Source of the DNA: an uncultured Flavobacteriaceae bacterium
Lineage (GTDB): Bacteria; Bacteroidota; Bacteroidia; Flavobacteriales; Flavobacteriaceae
Length of the DNA: 64,000 bases
Direction: 5' to 3'
NCBI GenBank assembly: GCA_947494695.1
Contig: CANLWB010000008.1
Location: forward strand, 1 to 64,000
The notes beneath the pieces are model-generated. The model did no database searches. It saw only the letters and a program-made list of their open reading frames with translations, and had not been told where the DNA came from. The translations under genes and the position numbers were made by a program. This document shows, piece after piece, positions 48,425 through 57,278 of the stretch (positions within the stretch are counted from its first letter, which is position 1; each line of letters begins with the position of its first letter).

Positions 48425-48712
48425 ATGAAATCTAAAATTTTTAAAATCGTTTTACCTGCTTTTACGTTAATGTTTGCTGTTGTTGCTTCACTTGCTTTTA
48501 CAAGTAGTTCAACTGATGCTCCCGAAACATATTTTTACGAAGATACAGCTGGGGTGTGTCAAACTGTGGTAATTGAAGAAGTGAATTGCGCCGAAATAAT
48601 ATCTGAGATCCCATGTACAGTTTCTATACTAGGGACTCCAACTCAGTTATATGTTGACAAGCTCGTAATCACTGGAGAGTGTATAAAGCCTCTTTGGAAA
48701 CTAGCTCAATAG
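48425..48712 (+). CDS. Small secreted cysteine peptide, DUF6520-like (copy 3)
   Basis: A protein of 95 residues, nearly identical to copy 1; differences are Thr to Ala after the second Cys, Ser to Thr in GTPTQLY, and the end CIKPLWKLAQ. Same signal peptide and four Cys. Own leader and terminator. Confidence 0.75.
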   Translation: MKSKIFKIVLPAFTLMFAVVASLAFTSSSTDAPETYFYEDTAGVCQTVVIEEVNCAEIISEIPCTVSILGTPTQLYVDKLVITGECIKPLWKLAQ

Positions 48713-48730
48713 ATTCAAATGATGATGATG

Positions 48731-48755
48731 AAAGGGTGTCAAAGACACCCTTTTT
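48731..48755 (+). terminator. Terminator after peptide copy 3
   Basis: AAAGGGTGTC-AAA-GACACCCTTT followed by TT. The stem sequence differs from copies 1-2 on both arms, so pairing is preserved by compensating changes. Confidence 0.9.
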
Positions 48756-48812
48756 AGAAAAGTATTTACTTGTCATAAATAAAACTAGTCTATATAAAGT
48801 CCAAAATAGGTA

Positions 48813-48938
48813 TTCAAATCCAAAAACATTATAAATAACCGAAAGATAAACACCTAAATATGGGTATAACATATTGCAGTCAGGGAGAAGATCAAAAACC
48901 TGTAAAATAGAGTTGGTCATTAATTAAATATCTATATT
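48813..48938 (+). promoter_or_regulatory. Conserved leader of peptide gene 4
   Basis: Contains the duplicated tail of the MauE-like gene at 48813-48840, then CAGTCAGGGAGAAGATCA ... AATAGAGTTGGTC. The GATC/GGTC pair keeps pairing through a G-U. Confidence 0.6.
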
Positions 48939-49220
48939 ATGAAATCTAAAATTTTTAAAATCGTTTTACCAGCACTTACGTTAATGTTTGCTATTACAGC
49001 TTCACTTGCCTTTACAAGTAATTCGACTGATGCTCCGGAAACATACTATTATGAAGAATCACCTAAGAAATGTACATCTATAGTGACTGAGGAAGAGAAC
49101 TGTAGTTGTTTGGGAACAATACCATGTACAATACAGATACTTGGAACACCATATCATTTGTTTGAAGGTATGCATGAAATCTCTTCAAAATGCGTAATTC
49201 CACTTTGGGAAATAGAGTAA
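48939..49220 (+). CDS. Small secreted cysteine peptide, DUF6520-like (copy 4)
   Basis: A protein of 93 residues. The signal peptide is close to the others (LPALTLMFAITASLAFTSNS), but the mature part is diverged: ETYYYEESPKKCTSIVTEEENCSCLGTIPC, then ILGTPYHLFEG and CVIPLW. It has five Cys, the extra one in NCSC. The terminator that follows (about 49241-49268, AAAGGAGGTCC ... ACACCCTTTTT) is decayed. Confidence 0.72.
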   Translation: MKSKIFKIVLPALTLMFAITASLAFTSNSTDAPETYYYEESPKKCTSIVTEEENCSCLGTIPCTIQILGTPYHLFEGMHEISSKCVIPLWEIE

Positions 49221-49400
49221 GCTCTTAAAAGGTAGTTCAAAAGGAGGTCCAAAGATACACCCTTTTTAAAATACACTTTGTTATATTAAAGAAAACTGTA
49301 AAATTTTGTGGTACACTCTATAAAGTCCAACTACCTATAAATATTAAAATTCAAAAGCTAAGAATGATCGAAAACTAATCATAGAAATGTCAATAAAAGA

Positions 49401-49469
49401 ACCTGCAGTCAGGGAGAAGGCCGAAAACCTGTGAATAGAGTAGGTCACTAATTTTTAAATATTTATATT
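49401..49469 (+). promoter_or_regulatory. Conserved leader of peptide gene 5
   Basis: CCTGCAGTCAGG forms a small hairpin (CCTG/CAGG), followed by GAGAAGGCCG, AAAACCTGTGAATAGAGTAGGTCAC and the A/T-rich run to the ATG. No copy of the MauE-like gene's tail is left in this unit. Confidence 0.6.
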
Positions 49470-49754
49470 ATGAAATCTAAAATTTTTAAAATCGTTTTAC
49501 CAGCACTTACACTAATGTTTGCCATTACTGCTTCACTTGCTTTTACAAGTAATTCGGCTGACGCTCCAGAAAGATACTATTTTGAAAATCTAGCTGGGAA
49601 ATGTCAACCCATAGTGATTGAAGAAGTGGATTGCATATTATCAGGAACGATTCCATGTACTGTTTCTATACTAGGAACTCCATATCAGTTATATATGGAA
49701 AAGGACGTAATCACTGGACAGTGCATAAAGCCACTTTGGGAAGTACACCCTTAA
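49470..49754 (+). CDS. Small secreted cysteine peptide, DUF6520-like (copy 5)
   Basis: A protein of 94 residues with the signal peptide of copy 4 and a mature part between the two groups: ERYYFENLAGKCQPIVIEEVDC, GTIPCTVSILGTPYQLYME, QCIKPLW. Four Cys. It shares VSILGTP and CIKPLW with copies 1-3. Intact, with its own terminator at 49776. Confidence 0.74.
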   Translation: MKSKIFKIVLPALTLMFAITASLAFTSNSADAPERYYFENLAGKCQPIVIEEVDCILSGTIPCTVSILGTPYQLYMEKDVITGQCIKPLWEVHP

Positions 49755-49775
49755 TAGGTTCTTAAAAAGTGATAA

Positions 49776-49805
49776 AAGGGCGTCTCTTTAGATGCCCTTT
49801 TTGGA
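49776..49805 (+). terminator. Terminator after peptide copy 5
   Basis: AAAGGGCGTCT-CTTT-AGATGCCCTTT, 11-bp stem with one G-T pair, followed by TT. Confidence 0.88.
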
Positions 49806-49949
49806 AAAACATTTACTTGTCCTAAAGAAAGCAACAAGAATTTACAGGTTATAACAAAACTAACCGATCAAGTCCACTTTCAATTAAGATAGATACTAAA
49901 AATAAATAAGAATAATCTAAAAATTAATTATTGAAATGATGATAAGAGA

Positions 49950-50018
49950 ACCTGCAGTCAGGGAGAAGGCCGAAAACCTGTGAATAGAGTAGGGCACTAA
50001 TTTTTAAATATCTATATT
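49950..50018 (+). promoter_or_regulatory. Conserved leader of peptide gene 6
   Basis: CCTGCAGTCAGGGAGAAGGC, CGAAAACCTGTGAATAGAGT and AGGGCAC, then TAATTTTTAAATATCTATAT to the ATG. Nearly identical to leader 5 although the DNA before it is unrelated, so the block itself is under constraint. Confidence 0.6.
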
Positions 50019-50294
50019 ATGACATCTAAAATTTTTAAAATCGGTTTTCCTGTGCTTACGTTAATGTTTGCTATTACTACTTCGCTTGCTTTTACAAGTA
50101 ATTCGGCTGATGCTCCGGAAACATACTATTATGAAGAGACACCTGTGCTATGTTCAGGTATAGTCATTGAAGAAACGGAATGTAATATTTTTGGGTATAT
50201 ACCATGTACCGTAACTATACTTGGAACGCCTTATCAATTGTTTGTCGATATGAGTCAAGGAACATGTATTATTCCACTTTGGGCAAAAGCCTAA
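50019..50294 (+). CDS. Small secreted cysteine peptide, DUF6520-like (copy 6)
   Basis: A protein of 91 residues and the most diverged copy. Signal peptide MTSKIFKIGFPVLTLMFAIT; mature part ETYYYEETPVLCSGIVIEETEC, GYIPCTVTILGTPYQLFVD, TCIIPLW. Four Cys at equivalent places, with a shorter last interval. No terminator hairpin of the array type follows, so it marks the end of the array. Confidence 0.72.
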   Translation: MTSKIFKIGFPVLTLMFAITTSLAFTSNSADAPETYYYEETPVLCSGIVIEETECNIFGYIPCTVTILGTPYQLFVDMSQGTCIIPLWAKA

Positions 50295-50736
50295 TAAGCT
50301 TTAAAAGTTCGTTACTGTGTTTGAGACTGAGTTCTAAATTAAGGTGATTTCAAGATTAGAAACTGATAATTCATATTTTAAAAGTTAATCTTGACATTGA
50401 ACGAAGAGCCCTTCCGACCACCAAGAAATCTCATTACAAAGAGATATCTTGTCGCTCATGCTTTGCCCTATAAACATGACAAGATATTGTTTTACAACAC
50501 TATAAACATATGTTTTTAAAAATTAAAAAAGATTGCCGCTTTGGTTATATCCCCTTTACAATTGTTATAATGGAGCAACAAAAATCATTATTTTTAGATC
50601 AATCTATAGCTCCTCGTATAAGCATCATATTTGAATGTGATTACCTTCATATCGATTTACATTAAACCTTTAAAACTATATTTTTAAATAGTTTATAGCT
50701 CCCAAAAACTTAAGACTAGCAAACTACCAGGTTTTT
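50295..50736. other. Intergenic region between the peptide array and the metalloprotease gene
   Basis: About 440 bp between convergent genes. It holds one inverted repeat, ATATCTTGTC (50444-50453) / GACAAGATAT (50478-50487), with a 24-nt loop, preceded by AAGAAATCTCATTACAAAGAG. It may be another member of the REP-like GAGATATC family or a terminator. Nothing else recognised. Confidence 0.5.
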
Positions 50737-53040
50737 TCATTCCAAAATTTCATTTAACGCTTTTAAGCATAATTCCAGATGGCCTCTGGTAGAAAAATCT
50801 GTAACATCTCTAACCACTTTTCCTATAGACTCTTTAACAAGAGCTAAAGCGCTAAACATATTGGCTCGAGTATTGCTATTATTAATTCCTTGAGCTTCAA
50901 GAAGCAGTTTTAAGCTGTTTATATACGCCCATTGTATGTCTTGCCGGTATGGATCTATCTTTATCGTTTTTTCTTCTAACTCATGCCAAAGCCCTATATA
51001 CAAATCTTGAAACAACTCTTCCTGGGTATAGCTTTCCTTAGATGTGATCGCTACCTCCTCCATATTGTTTAGACGCCTTGGATATAACAAATCGTTAAGT
51101 ACAAATTTTTGATGTTTAGAAATGGTCTTTAGTGTCCCATTCATTTCATACCTCCTGGTAATCTCTGGAGACTCCAACCACAAAGGCGGATGAAAGGCTT
51201 CTTTTATTAAAAAGGCAACGGCTTCTTTTTGGTCATCCTTTGGAATAGCTCGAAATACACGGTCTTGATAGCCCGCTTTATGTTCTGTAGTACACCCTCC
51301 CACCAAAGACGCAACAAAATGCATTTGACGTCGCCACTGTTTAAGTGTTTCCTCGTATAAACGCTTTAGGGTTCCATGGCCTCTTTCATCTTTTGCAGCT
51401 TTTGGTATTAAGGTTATTACACGCTTTAAGTTCTTTATCGCAAGCCTGCTTGCTCTTACAGGATCATCACACTCTACAACTTCCACGGTATCATCTGGAC
51501 CATAACCACGCCCATTCCAAAAACCATGAGGCATACTAAATTTATACCACGGTACAGCATCTTGTTCGCTAATAATTTTATCTAAATAAGGCAACTCATC
51601 ATCTGGGGTCTCTATATTAGGAAATGGTGTATATGCCCAACGAATGGAATGGATGTCGGTAGGCCCTACTTTTTGCAACAATAATGATATTGGTATATTA
51701 TCTTCTGGCTGTACAAGGCCATTAGCTCTTGCATAAGTCATAATACTGGGCGTATGTCCCATCTTTTTTAACCACTTCGCATCTCGCATTTTTTCAAAAG
51801 GATAGGTATACTCTCCAAAATTACCATCTCTTAATCCAAAAACATGGCCGGCTTCATGAGATGTAACACTTTGAATTAAGTCCCCCATTAAATCATCTGG
51901 AAATGGGTATTGTTGGGCCCGCTTATCTAAGGGACTGCATCTCACAAAATATTGATCGGATAATAACTCATAAGGAGCCCCTATTAGTAAATCACCCTTA
52001 AGAATCTCTCCGGTTCTTCTATCCCATATAACTAGTCCATTTGCCGTCCCTCCTCCTTCATATCCTCTGTAATTCGTTCTATCAGTCCAACGAATAATAG
52101 AGTACCGCATACTATACACCGAAAAATTTTCATCATCAACAGGCGGTTCCTTTACAACTATCGCATTTTTAAAACCTGCAGCTTCAAACGCTGGTAACCA
52201 AGCTTCAACCCCCGCTCTTAAATACGGTTTCCATTTCTCGGGAGTAATTGGGTCAAAATACAAGACAATAGGTTTTACAGGATCACTTAGTGCCTGGTTT
52301 TTATCCTTCTTCTCTAAACGCCATCGCTGAATAGCCGCTCTAACCATATCGTGCAAACCAATATCTGTTTCTCTAAAAAACCCCATTCTATGATCAAACA
52401 ATCTTGGTTTCATAGGCGTTTCAGGAAGTAAAAAGAGACTAAAATCAATATCCTCTGTTAAAGGACCATATTTAGAAACGATGGTTTTATTGGTTTTTAC
52501 CTCAAGGGTATTATTGAATACCCATACCCGTTTTATATAGGCCAAGTTGTTATATACTGTTTTATCGTGACCATGCAGTGGCTTTGGTGTATGTAAAAAC
52601 AAAGAACTCACCTCTATAATATAGCTCGAATGGGTTGCCCCCATTGCTAAAACAGGAAAGGCTGCTGGAGCTATTTTAACATTTAATTTATGCCTTACTC
52701 CATAGCCATCATCTATCTTTATAAGAGGAATGGTATTCCCTACTTTAGATGTAATCTCCGGAATGATCAAATGGATATCATCTGCTTTTTTAATAAACTT
52801 TATATGATGTGGGGGATATAAACCAAGGTCGCTATGGTCAACAAACAACATGTCTTTACCTAACATCGCTTCCGGGATTTCTAAATAAAGTTTATTATCC
52901 AGCAGGTGTGTTGTTAAAAACCCTTTCTGGGTGACCGCTTTCGAGGTAATGACCTCATGGTAAGGCTTTATATTTTGAGCATACATTTGCATACCTATAA
53001 GACAAAGGATTAAGCCTGTTTTATTTATGAAGCTTTTCAT
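50737..53040 (-). CDS. Secreted zinc metalloprotease (DUF5117/DUF4953 type)
   Basis: A protein of 767 residues with a signal peptide (MKSFINKTGLILCLIGMQMYAQ). The zinc-binding motif HEAGHVFGLRD (near residue 391) is an extended HExxHxxGxxD as in metzincin-like enzymes. FVDHSDLGLY in the N-terminal domain and GDLIQSVTSHEAGH are typical of the large Bacteroidota family with DUF5117/DUF4953 domains. It should degrade proteins in the periplasm or outside. It follows the S9 peptidase gene by 44 bp and is the last gene of the SusCD-peptidase operon. Confidence 0.88.
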   Translation of the reverse strand: MKSFINKTGLILCLIGMQMYAQNIKPYHEVITSKAVTQKGFLTTHLLDNKLYLEIPEAMLGKDMLFVDHSDLGLYPPHHIKFIKKADDIHLIIPEITSKVGNTIPLIKIDDGYGVRHKLNVKIAPAAFPVLAMGATHSSYIIEVSSLFLHTPKPLHGHDKTVYNNLAYIKRVWVFNNTLEVKTNKTIVSKYGPLTEDIDFSLFLLPETPMKPRLFDHRMGFFRETDIGLHDMVRAAIQRWRLEKKDKNQALSDPVKPIVLYFDPITPEKWKPYLRAGVEAWLPAFEAAGFKNAIVVKEPPVDDENFSVYSMRYSIIRWTDRTNYRGYEGGGTANGLVIWDRRTGEILKGDLLIGAPYELLSDQYFVRCSPLDKRAQQYPFPDDLMGDLIQSVTSHEAGHVFGLRDGNFGEYTYPFEKMRDAKWLKKMGHTPSIMTYARANGLVQPEDNIPISLLLQKVGPTDIHSIRWAYTPFPNIETPDDELPYLDKIISEQDAVPWYKFSMPHGFWNGRGYGPDDTVEVVECDDPVRASRLAIKNLKRVITLIPKAAKDERGHGTLKRLYEETLKQWRRQMHFVASLVGGCTTEHKAGYQDRVFRAIPKDDQKEAVAFLIKEAFHPPLWLESPEITRRYEMNGTLKTISKHQKFVLNDLLYPRRLNNMEEVAITSKESYTQEELFQDLYIGLWHELEEKTIKIDPYRQDIQWAYINSLKLLLEAQGINNSNTRANMFSALALVKESIGKVVRDVTDFSTRGHLELCLKALNEILE

Positions 53041-53083
53041 GTGTTAATTATTTAATGTTTTTCTAAGGTTACATGCAACAGTT

Positions 53084-55780
53084 TTAGAGTGGCTTTAAGT
53101 ATTTTTCAAACCAACTCTTTATACGCCTACTTAAATCCACCTGATTTTTAGTATTTCGAATAATATGACGTTCATTAGGGTATAATAATAATTCACAGAT
53201 CTTATTTAATCGACGAAGGCCAAAGTACATTTCAACACTCTGCTTATAACTTACAGAATCATCTTTTTTTCCTGCCCATAACAGTAAAGGCGTATTGATG
53301 TTAGTGATATGATGAATGGGCGAATTACGTATATATGCCTCCGGGATTTCATGAAAAGATCCTTTAAAACCAAACTGTAAATCTTCACAGCGCCAAGTAT
53401 TGGTTCCTATATTTGTATATGGACCAGAGAAGTCATGATACCAACTAACTAAGTCAGATACTCCAGACCCAGAAACTGCAGTCGCAAAAAGATCACTTTG
53501 AGTAATAATAAAATTAGTCTCATAACCTCCAAAAGAATGTCCTATTAGACCAATATGATCTACCTCCACAACATCTTTTTCTATAACTTTTTTAATACCT
53601 AACTCAACACAGTCTATCGCAGATACGCCTATGTCATTAAAAGTGTAATCAATATCAGGATGAAATATTAGATATCCCTCAGCAGTATAATTAGTAGGAT
53701 TAATTCTCCCTTTAATCTCCCTGGAGGGATTTCGATATTTATGTAAAGTTCCCGACATACTTTCATAAATCTGTACTATCATTGGGTATTTTTCTCCCTG
53801 CCTATAATCTGCTGGATAAAACAAGGCTCCCATAAGATCTTCACCATTAGGCCCTTTATAATAAACCAATTCAGACCGTCCCCAATGAAATTGCTTTTGA
53901 TGAGAATTACTTTCATTTAAAATTTTAGGAGCAGAGCCTTCTCTTTTTAAATATACAATGCGTGGAGAAGTCTGAAAAGATTGTTCTACATAAGTATAAG
54001 AGTCTTTATTTTTGGACTTTCTCAAGTCTGTAACTAACATATCCTTATAGACCAAAACTTCAATTCCTTTCCCTTTTTTCCAAACAGAATATCCTGATGA
54101 CTTGTTCGCTCCCTCAGTCTTAAATATCACATCTTCTGAAAAATTAACTTCTTTTGAAATCTTATTGACACCACCATTAAAATAATTGGCAAATGAAGAT
54201 TTGATTTGACCTTTATACAATTCCATATTTTTATAGATACGATATTTAATTTTAGATGCCTTCCCATCGGTTAACTTTTTGGCTTTTCCTTTTGGTGATA
54301 TTAACCAAACATCATATTTATCATAGACGATTAATTCCTCATCACCTTTAGTCCAGCCTGGTGAACCATAAGGATTTAAACCATTTTTGTATTTCTCTCT
54401 ATATTTTGACGAGGATTTATACCAAGTTGATGGTAAATCTTTGGTAATATTGACATGTACCTGTTTATCTATATCATAAATCCACCAGTGTTTATCTCGA
54501 AAATAATTGATATAATTACCTTCAGGGGACATAAAAACATTTCCTGCATACTCCTTTAATAGCAAATGAGACATCCCTGTTTTTAAATCCGTTATATGTA
54601 TATCATTATTCCCTTTCTTTGCAAAACTAGGTTCATACACCAAAGGATTGTAGGATAACATAAAACTTCCTTTATTACCAATTGCGGCTTTTGGAAGGTT
54701 TTCGTTTTCTAATACAACGGTCTTTCCTGTCTCAGGATGCCAAGATGCTAGCCTTGGAACATAGGGCTTTAATTGCTGATACATTTTAGCATTGAATAAT
54801 GGATATAAGAGTTTTTTATTATTTGCTCTCCAAATTTCAACTTCTCCTTCTGTATCTCCAATAGTTTCTTGATCCACTACTTCACCGATCTCAAAATAAA
54901 GTGTCGATCCGTTTGGTGCAAATTTTAATTTTAAATCATTGTATACAATATCCTTTTCAGGAAATACTGTAGCATCAGTAATAGGGTTCAGAATATATAG
55001 TATCGTTCTACCTTTTTCAATTTTATAATTGCATATTTTATATGTAGGATGCTCCCCATTAACACCTACTTGTTCTTGTAAAAACGCCAATGAATTACCA
55101 TTAGCATTCCATAGTAAATGTTTATAATTATGTAAACTGTTTTTGGTAATGATAGTAGGTTTTGATTGATCTAAATTCATAATCCCCACCACTTTCTCGG
55201 CTTTCGCATTTTGGATATAAACCAATTGCTTTCCGTCTGGACTCATTATATAATCACTAATATTGGTAAAATGATCCTTTTGGGATGTTTTTAAATTATG
55301 AATGACTAAATTTGAAATATTATCGCCCTCTATCTCTTTATAAATCAAAAAATTACCATCTAAAGAAAACTCAGCATTGGCAACATTCGGAATCCATTTT
55401 ATTTCCCCTGTCTCCAAATTTAATAGTCTTAAGGCCTTTTTTGGAATGAGACAGGCAAACCAAGTATTTTCTGCACTAAAAAAATACACTCCTCCATTAG
55501 GAAAATTATACTTTATTTTGTTTTTCGTAGAACCAACGAATAGCGTCGTACTATCTTTTCCTTTCTCAAAATAAGTATACCATTCTCCGTTATCTGATAT
55601 TGAGTGATTCTTTATTTCATACCACAGATCATAGTCTTTAGGTGTTAAATGTTTTTTTTTAAATGTGTTTTGTTTAGATGTAAATTTAGTATTATTTGTA
55701 TTCTTTGTAAAAGACTGTGCTTGTACCTGTGAACTTATGCAGCATAAACATAATATTATTACTACGATTATTTTTTTCAT
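53084..55780 (-). CDS. S9-family (prolyl oligopeptidase-like) peptidase
   Basis: About 898 residues from the ATG at 55780, chosen because it starts directly with a signal peptide (MKKIIVVIILCLCCISSQVQAQ); the longer frame to 55825 would bury it. A WD-like beta-propeller fills residues about 60-600, and an alpha/beta hydrolase domain follows with the nucleophile in GLIGHSFGGYET (Ser about 749), an Asp in AGKKDDSV and a His in NERHII. S9 enzymes trim peptides after they enter the periplasm. It lies between the SusD and metalloprotease genes, so a peptide substrate is likely. Confidence 0.88.
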   Translation of the reverse strand: MKKIIVVIILCLCCISSQVQAQSFTKNTNNTKFTSKQNTFKKKHLTPKDYDLWYEIKNHSISDNGEWYTYFEKGKDSTTLFVGSTKNKIKYNFPNGGVYFFSAENTWFACLIPKKALRLLNLETGEIKWIPNVANAEFSLDGNFLIYKEIEGDNISNLVIHNLKTSQKDHFTNISDYIMSPDGKQLVYIQNAKAEKVVGIMNLDQSKPTIITKNSLHNYKHLLWNANGNSLAFLQEQVGVNGEHPTYKICNYKIEKGRTILYILNPITDATVFPEKDIVYNDLKLKFAPNGSTLYFEIGEVVDQETIGDTEGEVEIWRANNKKLLYPLFNAKMYQQLKPYVPRLASWHPETGKTVVLENENLPKAAIGNKGSFMLSYNPLVYEPSFAKKGNNDIHITDLKTGMSHLLLKEYAGNVFMSPEGNYINYFRDKHWWIYDIDKQVHVNITKDLPSTWYKSSSKYREKYKNGLNPYGSPGWTKGDEELIVYDKYDVWLISPKGKAKKLTDGKASKIKYRIYKNMELYKGQIKSSFANYFNGGVNKISKEVNFSEDVIFKTEGANKSSGYSVWKKGKGIEVLVYKDMLVTDLRKSKNKDSYTYVEQSFQTSPRIVYLKREGSAPKILNESNSHQKQFHWGRSELVYYKGPNGEDLMGALFYPADYRQGEKYPMIVQIYESMSGTLHKYRNPSREIKGRINPTNYTAEGYLIFHPDIDYTFNDIGVSAIDCVELGIKKVIEKDVVEVDHIGLIGHSFGGYETNFIITQSDLFATAVSGSGVSDLVSWYHDFSGPYTNIGTNTWRCEDLQFGFKGSFHEIPEAYIRNSPIHHITNINTPLLLWAGKKDDSVSYKQSVEMYFGLRRLNKICELLLYPNERHIIRNTKNQVDLSRRIKSWFEKYLKPL

Positions 55781-55847
55781 CTGTTTAAATTTAATGCTCT
55801 CTAATTTTATAAAATTCTTACACAAGAGTGTTGTAATTTTACAACAC

Positions 55848-57260
55848 TCAATAGCCGCTGTTTTGTGTTAATTTTGGGTTTAATAAAATTTCGGACTCCG
55901 GAATGGGTAATAATATATGGTTATCTTGCCAATTCGATTTTATGGGGCTTAATACTTCTGAAGCTTTCCCCATACGCTTTAAGTCGAACCAACGGTGACC
56001 ATGTTCTGTAAATAGTTCTGCACGCCTTTCCTTTAGAACAGCATTTCTAAAGGCTTCGATAGTAGCTGCCGTTGTATTAGGTAGCCCGGCTCTATTTCTA
56101 ATCGCATTTAAATCTTGTTGTGCTAACAGTATCTCTCCCAGTTCTGCTCTAGCTTCCGCACGTATTAAATATTGTTCTGCTAAACGAAACACAATAGAAT
56201 ACTCAAGAGATTTGGGGTCTGTATTAGTTTGCTCCTTATATTTAAAAGCATGATAAAAAGTATTTGATCCATCAACAAATTTTCTTACCCATACTTCGGC
56301 TCGTTTATCATTCGCCTCAAAAGCGTCCTCTGCCAAAGAGACTGTTAATACAGGCTGTGTTGAAGGAGTGCCCTCAAAAACAAATAGTGCTCCCTCACTT
56401 GTATTTACGCCTTTTACCACAGGCTTGAATTGCCATATCGTGCTTCTTGATGTGTTTAGAAAGACTTTTGTTATATCTTGTTCTAAGGTAAAAGCATCGA
56501 TAACTCTGGTTGCCATAGCTTCGGCAGGTCCCCACTGTTCTGTATATAGGTATACTCTTGCCAATAAGGCTTCTACAACCTTTTTATGGAGACGGATACG
56601 CTTTACATCCTCATCATCTGGATCTACTAATACATCATCTCCCAAGAATTCAGACGCTTTCAGTAAATCGTCTATAAGATAGACATAAATATCACTTACA
56701 GATGTACGCGATGCTGTTGTGTTTTCGACATAATTTGTGGTAGTTATATAGGGTACATCACCCCAAAGTTCCGTCAATAAGAAATGCATATAGCCTCTTA
56801 CAAACAAAGCCTCGCCTATTAATTGGCGTTTATCTTCTTCCAGAATTGTACTAGAACCATCAACGCCTTCTATAACCGCATTGGTGGCATAGAGTATATT
56901 ATATGTATCAGTCCACAGGTTGCTTGGTGCGTTTACAGCAGATAAGGTATGATTAAAAAAAACACCTCCATTAGCTGGTATCAATTCATCTGTATAAGTT
57001 CCCATTGAAAAACTCAATCCCGATGCAGCTAGCAAACCACCGTCTCTCATTTTAGCATAAATGTCCATAAGAGCTGCGGTAGCCGTGGAAACGTCTTCAA
57101 AAACGGCCTGGGAGGTTAATTGGTTTTTGGGAAGTTCTACTCCTACAAAATCATCACAACTATTAAAAATCAGCAAAATTAAAGATAAATGCATCACTTT
57201 TAATAATGTATTGGTATAGCCAATTCGTGTTTTTATAGTATTTATTTTAGTACGTTGCAT
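55848..57260 (-). CDS. SusD/RagB-like nutrient-binding lipoprotein
   Basis: A protein of 470 residues. The lipobox is LLIFNSC (Cys about 35) after a rather long N-terminus; an internal ATG (MHLSLILLIF) may be the true start. SusD helices and the C-terminal block (FRNAVLKERRAELFTEHGHRWFDLKRMG ... LLPIPESEILLNPKLTQN) are typical. It caps the TonB-dependent channel encoded 18 bp upstream. With peptidases downstream, peptides rather than glycans are the expected cargo, as for RagB. Confidence 0.94.
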   Translation of the reverse strand: MQRTKINTIKTRIGYTNTLLKVMHLSLILLIFNSCDDFVGVELPKNQLTSQAVFEDVSTATAALMDIYAKMRDGGLLAASGLSFSMGTYTDELIPANGGVFFNHTLSAVNAPSNLWTDTYNILYATNAVIEGVDGSSTILEEDKRQLIGEALFVRGYMHFLLTELWGDVPYITTTNYVENTTASRTSVSDIYVYLIDDLLKASEFLGDDVLVDPDDEDVKRIRLHKKVVEALLARVYLYTEQWGPAEAMATRVIDAFTLEQDITKVFLNTSRSTIWQFKPVVKGVNTSEGALFVFEGTPSTQPVLTVSLAEDAFEANDKRAEVWVRKFVDGSNTFYHAFKYKEQTNTDPKSLEYSIVFRLAEQYLIRAEARAELGEILLAQQDLNAIRNRAGLPNTTAATIEAFRNAVLKERRAELFTEHGHRWFDLKRMGKASEVLSPIKSNWQDNHILLPIPESEILLNPKLTQNSGY

Positions 57261-57278
57261 TTTAGTAGTCTTTAAATG

